Shown piece after piece: positions 5,560 to 9,095 of a DNA stretch of 9,095 bases. The DNA lies in contig JAFOXT010000453.1 in the NCBI GenBank assembly GCA_017425745.1, positions 1-9,095 on the forward strand, given 5' to 3'. The position numbers and the translations under genes are program-made. The stretch's first letter is position 1; every line of letters begins with the position of its first letter. Source of the DNA: Clostridia bacterium (GTDB lineage Bacteria > Bacillota > Clostridia > Oscillospirales > Acutalibacteraceae). Under the pieces are notes generated by a model. That model did no database searches. It worked only from the letters and a program-made list of their open reading frames with translations, and was not told the DNA's origin.

Positions 5560-7311
5560 TTATTTGTCGAACATAGGTCTTGCAACGTAAGTTGTATGAA
5601 GAAGTTCGTGAGCCTTGTGGCTGTTGGGTTCGCCGAGGAATTCAGCGTAAACTGTCTTAACGTCTTCATTTTCGTGGCTCTTTCTGAAGGGACGGTTCTT
5701 GTCGTTTTCATAAAGAGCTGCAGCTCTGAGACCCTTGAGGTCTGTGAAGTTGCGCACTGTTGCACTCTGAACAGGCTGACCACCACCGTTGATACAACCA
5801 CCGGGACAACCCATGATTTCGATGAATGTGTAATCAGCTGTGCCGTCCTTAACCTTATCCATAAGAACCTTAGCGTTCTTTGTGCCGCTTGCAATTGCAA
5901 CCTTAACTTCTGTGCCGTCAAGGTTATAAGTTGCTTCCTTAACGCCTTCCATACCGCGAACATCTGTGAATTCGGGGTTGTCAAGCTCTTTGCCTGTAAT
6001 TACTTCAGCAGCAGTTCTGAGAGCAGCTTCCATAACACCGCCGGTTGTACCGAAGATTACAGCAGCACCTGTACCCTGACCGAGAGGTGAATCGCAGCCT
6101 TCATCGGGAAGGAGGTTAAAGTTGATACCTGCTGATTCAATCATTCTGCCAAGCTCTCTTGTTGTAAGAGCGTAGTCGATATCAGCGTAGCCGCTTGCAG
6201 CTTCGTCATCTCTGCCGCATTCGAACTTCTTAGCTGTACAGGGCATAATTGCTACAGAAACGATATCCTTGGGATCGATGCCCATCTTTTCAGCGTAGTA
6301 AGTCTTTGTGATAGCACCCTGCATCTGCATAGGTGACTTACATGATGAAAGGTGGTCAAGCTCTGTGGGATAGTAGTGTTCGCAGTACTTGATCCATCCG
6401 GGTGAGCATGATGTAATCATAGGAAGAACGCCGCCGTTCTTGATTCTGTCAAGAAGCTCTGTAGCTTCTTCCATAATTGTAAGGTCAGCAGCAAAGTTTG
6501 TATCAAATACCTTGTCGAAGCCAAGGCGACGAAGAGCAGCAAACATCTTGCCTGTTACGTCTGTGCCGATAGGCATACCGAAGCATTCGCCGAGAGTAGC
6601 TCTGATTGCGGGAGCTGTCTGAACAACAACGTGCTTTGTGGGATCGTTGATTGCTGCAAATACCTTTGCAGTGTCGTCCTTTTCATAAATAGCACCTACG
6701 GGGCAGTTTACGATACACTGACCGCATGAGATACATGATGTTGAACCGAGAGGAAGCTCGAAAGCTGAACCGATGTGAGTATCAATACCTCTTGCGTTTG
6801 CACCGATTACGCTGATGCCCTGAGCATCACAAGCAGCAACACAGCGACGGCAGAGAATACACTTGTTGTTATCTCTTACCATATGAGCTGCTGAGTAGTC
6901 AAGCTCGTAAACGGGCTTGTCACCGTCGAATCTGCCTTCGTCATCAACGCCGTATTCCTTGCAGAGCTTCTGAAGCTCGCAGTTGCCGCTTCTTACGCAG
7001 CTAAGGCATTTTCTTTCGTGAGTTGAAAGGATAAGCTGAAGAGTTGTTTTTCTTGCCTTACGAACTCTTTCGCTGTTTGTGAAAATTTCTGTTCCGTCTC
7101 TTTCAATGGGGAACACGCAAGCTGCAACAAGGCTTCTTGCACCTGCTACTTCAACAACGCAGAAACGGCAAGCACCGATTTCGTTGATTTCCTTAAGATA
7201 GCAGAGTGTGGGGATTTCGATGCCGAGTCCTCTTGCTGCTTCAAGAATGGTGGTACCGTAGGGTACTGTACATTCCATACCGTTAATTTTGATGTTAAGC
7301 ATTTTTTCCAT
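5560..7311 (-). CDS. hydA: [FeFe]-hydrogenase catalytic subunit HydA (bifurcating type)
   Basis: This is the H2-forming or H2-oxidising catalytic subunit of a cytoplasmic NADH/ferredoxin-linked [FeFe]-hydrogenase. It has 583 residues. The N-terminal [2Fe-2S] ferredoxin domain has C37, C48, C51 and C65. The His-Cys [4Fe-4S] site is H98, C102, C105 and C111. Two [4Fe-4S] clusters follow, CILCRRC with C161, and CISCGQC with C203. H-cluster motifs are complete: L1 TSCSPGW (C302), L2 MPCTAKK (C358) and L3 EIMGCPGGCINGGG (C502, C506). C243, where some families place other residues, is in the APAIRATLGECFG segment. The short C-terminal tail has no extra [2Fe-2S] domain, unlike the longer Thermotoga HydA. 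GGAGG (7321-7325) lies nine bases before the ATG and fixes the start. It follows hydB by 14 bases. Function is assigned with high certainty; partnership with HydB implies electron bifurcation. Confidence 0.97.
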   Translation of the reverse strand: MEKMLNIKINGMECTVPYGTTILEAARGLGIEIPTLCYLKEINEIGACRFCVVEVAGARSLVAACVFPIERDGTEIFTNSERVRKARKTTLQLILSTHERKCLSCVRSGNCELQKLCKEYGVDDEGRFDGDKPVYELDYSAAHMVRDNNKCILCRRCVAACDAQGISVIGANARGIDTHIGSAFELPLGSTSCISCGQCIVNCPVGAIYEKDDTAKVFAAINDPTKHVVVQTAPAIRATLGECFGMPIGTDVTGKMFAALRRLGFDKVFDTNFAADLTIMEEATELLDRIKNGGVLPMITSCSPGWIKYCEHYYPTELDHLSSCKSPMQMQGAITKTYYAEKMGIDPKDIVSVAIMPCTAKKFECGRDDEAASGYADIDYALTTRELGRMIESAGINFNLLPDEGCDSPLGQGTGAAVIFGTTGGVMEAALRTAAEVITGKELDNPEFTDVRGMEGVKEATYNLDGTEVKVAIASGTKNAKVLMDKVKDGTADYTFIEIMGCPGGCINGGGQPVQSATVRNFTDLKGLRAAALYENDKNRPFRKSHENEDVKTVYAEFLGEPNSHKAHELLHTTYVARPMFDK

Positions 7312-7320
7312 TTGTCGGCA

Positions 7321-7325
7321 CCTCC
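7321..7325 (-). promoter_or_regulatory. hydA ribosome binding site abutting the hydB stop
   Basis: On the minus strand the hydB stop TAA (7328-7326) is immediately followed by GGAGG, then nine bases to the hydA ATG. This arrangement favours termination-reinitiation coupling and roughly matched subunit production. It also picks codon 1 over the nearby ATG at codon 4. Confidence 0.85.
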
Positions 7326-9095
7326 TTATTTCTTAATAATAGCATTGAACTTACAAGTATCCATACAAACGCCGCACTTGATGCACTTTTCGTTGTCGAT
7401 TGTATGAACCTGCTTAACTGCGCCTGAGATTGCGCCAACGGGACACTTTCTTGCACAAGCTGTACAGCCCTTACAAAGGTCCTCAACAATTGAGTATGAA
7501 AGGAGCTTCTTACATACGCCTGCGGGACATCTCTTTTCAATTACGTGAGCTTCATATTCGTCACGGAAGAACTTGAGAGTTGCAAGAACAGGGTTGGGAG
7601 CAGTCTGGCCGAGACCGCAGAGTGAGTTGTCTTTGATATAGTGGCAAAGTGCTTCAAGCTCGTCAAGGTCTTCCATTGTAGCCTTGCCGTCTGTAATCTT
7701 GTCAAGCATTTCGCGAAGTCTCTTTGTACCAACACGGCAGGGAGTACACTTACCGCAGCTTTCGTCAACTGTGAAGTCGAGGAAGAACTTAGCGATGTCA
7801 ACCATACAGTTGTCTTCGTCCATTACGATAAGACCGCCTGAACCCATCATACAGCCGATTGCTGTAAGGTTATCGTAGTCGATAGGTGTGTCCATAAGGT
7901 GAGCAGGAATACAACCGCCTGAGGGACCACCTGTCTGAGCAGCCTTGAACTTCTTTCCGCCCGGGATACCGCCACCGATTTCTTCGATGATTTCGCGGAG
8001 AGTTGTACCCATTGGGATTTCAACAAGACCTGTGTTTGTGATTTTACCGCCGAGAGCGAATACCTTTGTACCCTTTGACTTTTCTGTACCCATTGATGCA
8101 AACCATTCAGCACCGTTACGGATAATAGCAGGGATATTAGCAAAGGTTTCAACGTTGTTTTCTGTTGTGGGCTTACCGAAAAGACCCTTAACTGCGGGAT
8201 AGGGAGGACGGGGTCTGGGTTCACCTCTGTTGCCTTCGATTGAAGTCATAAGAGCTGTTTCTTCACCGCAAACGAATGCGCCTGCACCGAGCTTTACGTG
8301 AAGGTCGAAGTCAAAGCCTGAACCGAAGATATCCTTGCCGAGGAAGCCCATTTCCTTAGCCTGATTGATAGCTATCTGAAGACGAGCAACAGCGATAGGA
8401 TATTCAGCACGAACGTAGATATAGCCTTCTGTAGCGCCTGTAGCGTAACCACAGATAGCCATAGCTTCGATAATGCAGTGGGGGTCACCTTCAAGAACTG
8501 AACGGTCCATAAATGCACCGGGGTCACCTTCGTCTGCGTTACATACTACGTACTTCTGGTCAGCCTGGTTAGCAGCTGTAAAGCTCCACTTAAGACCTGT
8601 GGGGAAACCGCCGCCGCCTCTGCCGCGAAGACCTGAATCCTTAATAATCTGAACAACCTTTTCAGGTGTGTATTCTGTAAGACACTTAGCGAGAGCCTGA
8701 TAGCCGTCATAAGCTATGTATTCATCGATATTTTCTGGGTCAATGACACCGCAGTCACGAAGAGCAACACGCTGCTGCTTTGCATAGAATGTTGTGTCAT
8801 TAAGAGATTTGATTTCATCTGGAGTTACTGTCTCATCATAGAGAAGACGAGTAACAATTCTACCCTTGAGAAGGTGTTCTTCAACGATTTCAGGGATATC
8901 TTCAACCTTAACCTGTGAATAGAAGCTTCCTTCAGGATAAACAATCATAATTGGGCCGAGAGCACAAAGACCAAAACATCCTGTTCTGATAACTTTGATT
9001 TCTTCACTAAGTCCTTTTTCAGCAATCTGAGCTTCAAGAGTCTCAATAATTGCCTGACTGTTTGAAGAGGTACAACCGGTACCGCCGCAAACAAG
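7326..9095 (-). CDS. hydB: NADH-binding flavoprotein subunit HydB of bifurcating [FeFe]-hydrogenase (partial, 5' end outside window)
   Basis: 589 codons are visible with no stop, and the frame stays open to the right edge; the ATG at 8948 is internal. The first visible residues form a thioredoxin-like [2Fe-2S] domain (C3, C8, then C40-FGL-C44), diagnostic of HydB rather than plain NuoF. Next comes the NuoF core: FMN/NADH-binding GLRGRGGGGFPTGLKW (~155-170), CNADEGDPGAFMDR, and the LGAGAFVCGEETALMTSIEG segment. It continues through an SLBB-like part and ESCGKCTPCRVG, which binds the NuoF-type [4Fe-4S] cluster. The C-terminus is a two-cluster ferredoxin domain (CKGCTACARKC and CIKCGVCMDTC). HydB oxidises NADH and, with HydA and a NuoE-like HydC, splits or confurcates electrons between NAD and ferredoxin. 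About ten N-terminal residues are probably missing. hydC is expected just upstream, outside the window. Confidence 0.96.
   Translation of the reverse strand, partial: LVCGGTGCTSSNSQAIIETLEAQIAEKGLSEEIKVIRTGCFGLCALGPIMIVYPEGSFYSQVKVEDIPEIVEEHLLKGRIVTRLLYDETVTPDEIKSLNDTTFYAKQQRVALRDCGVIDPENIDEYIAYDGYQALAKCLTEYTPEKVVQIIKDSGLRGRGGGGFPTGLKWSFTAANQADQKYVVCNADEGDPGAFMDRSVLEGDPHCIIEAMAICGYATGATEGYIYVRAEYPIAVARLQIAINQAKEMGFLGKDIFGSGFDFDLHVKLGAGAFVCGEETALMTSIEGNRGEPRPRPPYPAVKGLFGKPTTENNVETFANIPAIIRNGAEWFASMGTEKSKGTKVFALGGKITNTGLVEIPMGTTLREIIEEIGGGIPGGKKFKAAQTGGPSGGCIPAHLMDTPIDYDNLTAIGCMMGSGGLIVMDEDNCMVDIAKFFLDFTVDESCGKCTPCRVGTKRLREMLDKITDGKATMEDLDELEALCHYIKDNSLCGLGQTAPNPVLATLKFFRDEYEAHVIEKRCPAGVCKKLLSYSIVEDLCKGCTACARKCPVGAISGAVKQVHTIDNEKCIKCGVCMDTCKFNAIIKK

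Noticed and set aside
5333..5590. 85-codon plus-strand frame over the cloverleaf element
   Set aside because: It starts inside the terminator tail, has no ribosome binding site and simply reads the palindromes. It also runs into the 3' end of hydA.
5560..5984. Long open frames on the plus strand or in other minus-strand frames opposite hydA and hydB
   Set aside because: They are Cys-, Ser- or Leu-rich shadows produced by the biased codon use of hydA and hydB; no motifs or ribosome binding sites support them.
8946..8948. ATG at 8948 as the start of hydB
   Set aside because: The frame is open upstream to the window edge and encodes the conserved C-x4-C...C-x3-C thioredoxin-like [2Fe-2S] domain, so this Met is internal.

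Overview
The window suggests an anaerobic, fermentative member of the Clostridia, probably Ruminococcaceae/Oscillospiraceae-like. The evidence is a HydB-HydA electron-bifurcating [FeFe]-hydrogenase operon, a bacterial GlnRS placed next to GluRS, strong AGGAGG-type ribosome binding sites and compact U-tailed terminators. No taxonomic search was possible.

Layout. (1) Bases 1-~342 are visibly GC-rich and carry the last 35 codons of a dnaB replicative helicase, overlapping the first ~81 codons of tilS. tilS stops abruptly at ~340. (2) Bases ~343-797 are AT-rich and carry, on the minus strand, the first ~151 codons of a membrane-anchored DUF218 (SanA/YdcF/ElyC-type) protein. Its 3' part is replaced by the antisense of tilS. 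Two unrelated genes, each cut short and pointing at each other, with a sharp composition change, make this junction look like an assembly chimera or a recent rearrangement. (3) Bases 798-992 are an AT-rich divergent promoter region. (4) gltX (GluRS, TTG start), glnS (GlnRS) and an unrecognised small membrane protein follow on the plus strand as a likely transcription unit. A 277-bp structured inverted-repeat element lies between gltX and glnS, and the unit ends at a strong terminator (5309-5343). (5) Between the convergent transcription units, bases 5377-5510 form a second structured element: a 12-bp closing stem around three near-perfect hairpins, a cloverleaf-like fold. (6) On the minus strand, hydB (incomplete, running off the right edge) and hydA form an operon ending at its own terminator (5520-5550).

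How the genes work together. GluRS and GlnRS charge tRNA-Glu and tRNA-Gln directly, so this organism probably does not depend on Glu-tRNA-Gln amidation for glutamine. HydB (NADH/FMN module) and HydA (H-cluster module) are two of the usual three subunits of a cytoplasmic hydrogenase that couples NADH and reduced ferredoxin oxidation to H2 production. The HydC (NuoE-like) subunit would be expected just beyond the right edge.

No CRISPR array, tRNA, rRNA or recognisable transposase gene was seen. The most unusual content is the two multi-hairpin intergenic elements and the gene-breaking junction near base 340.
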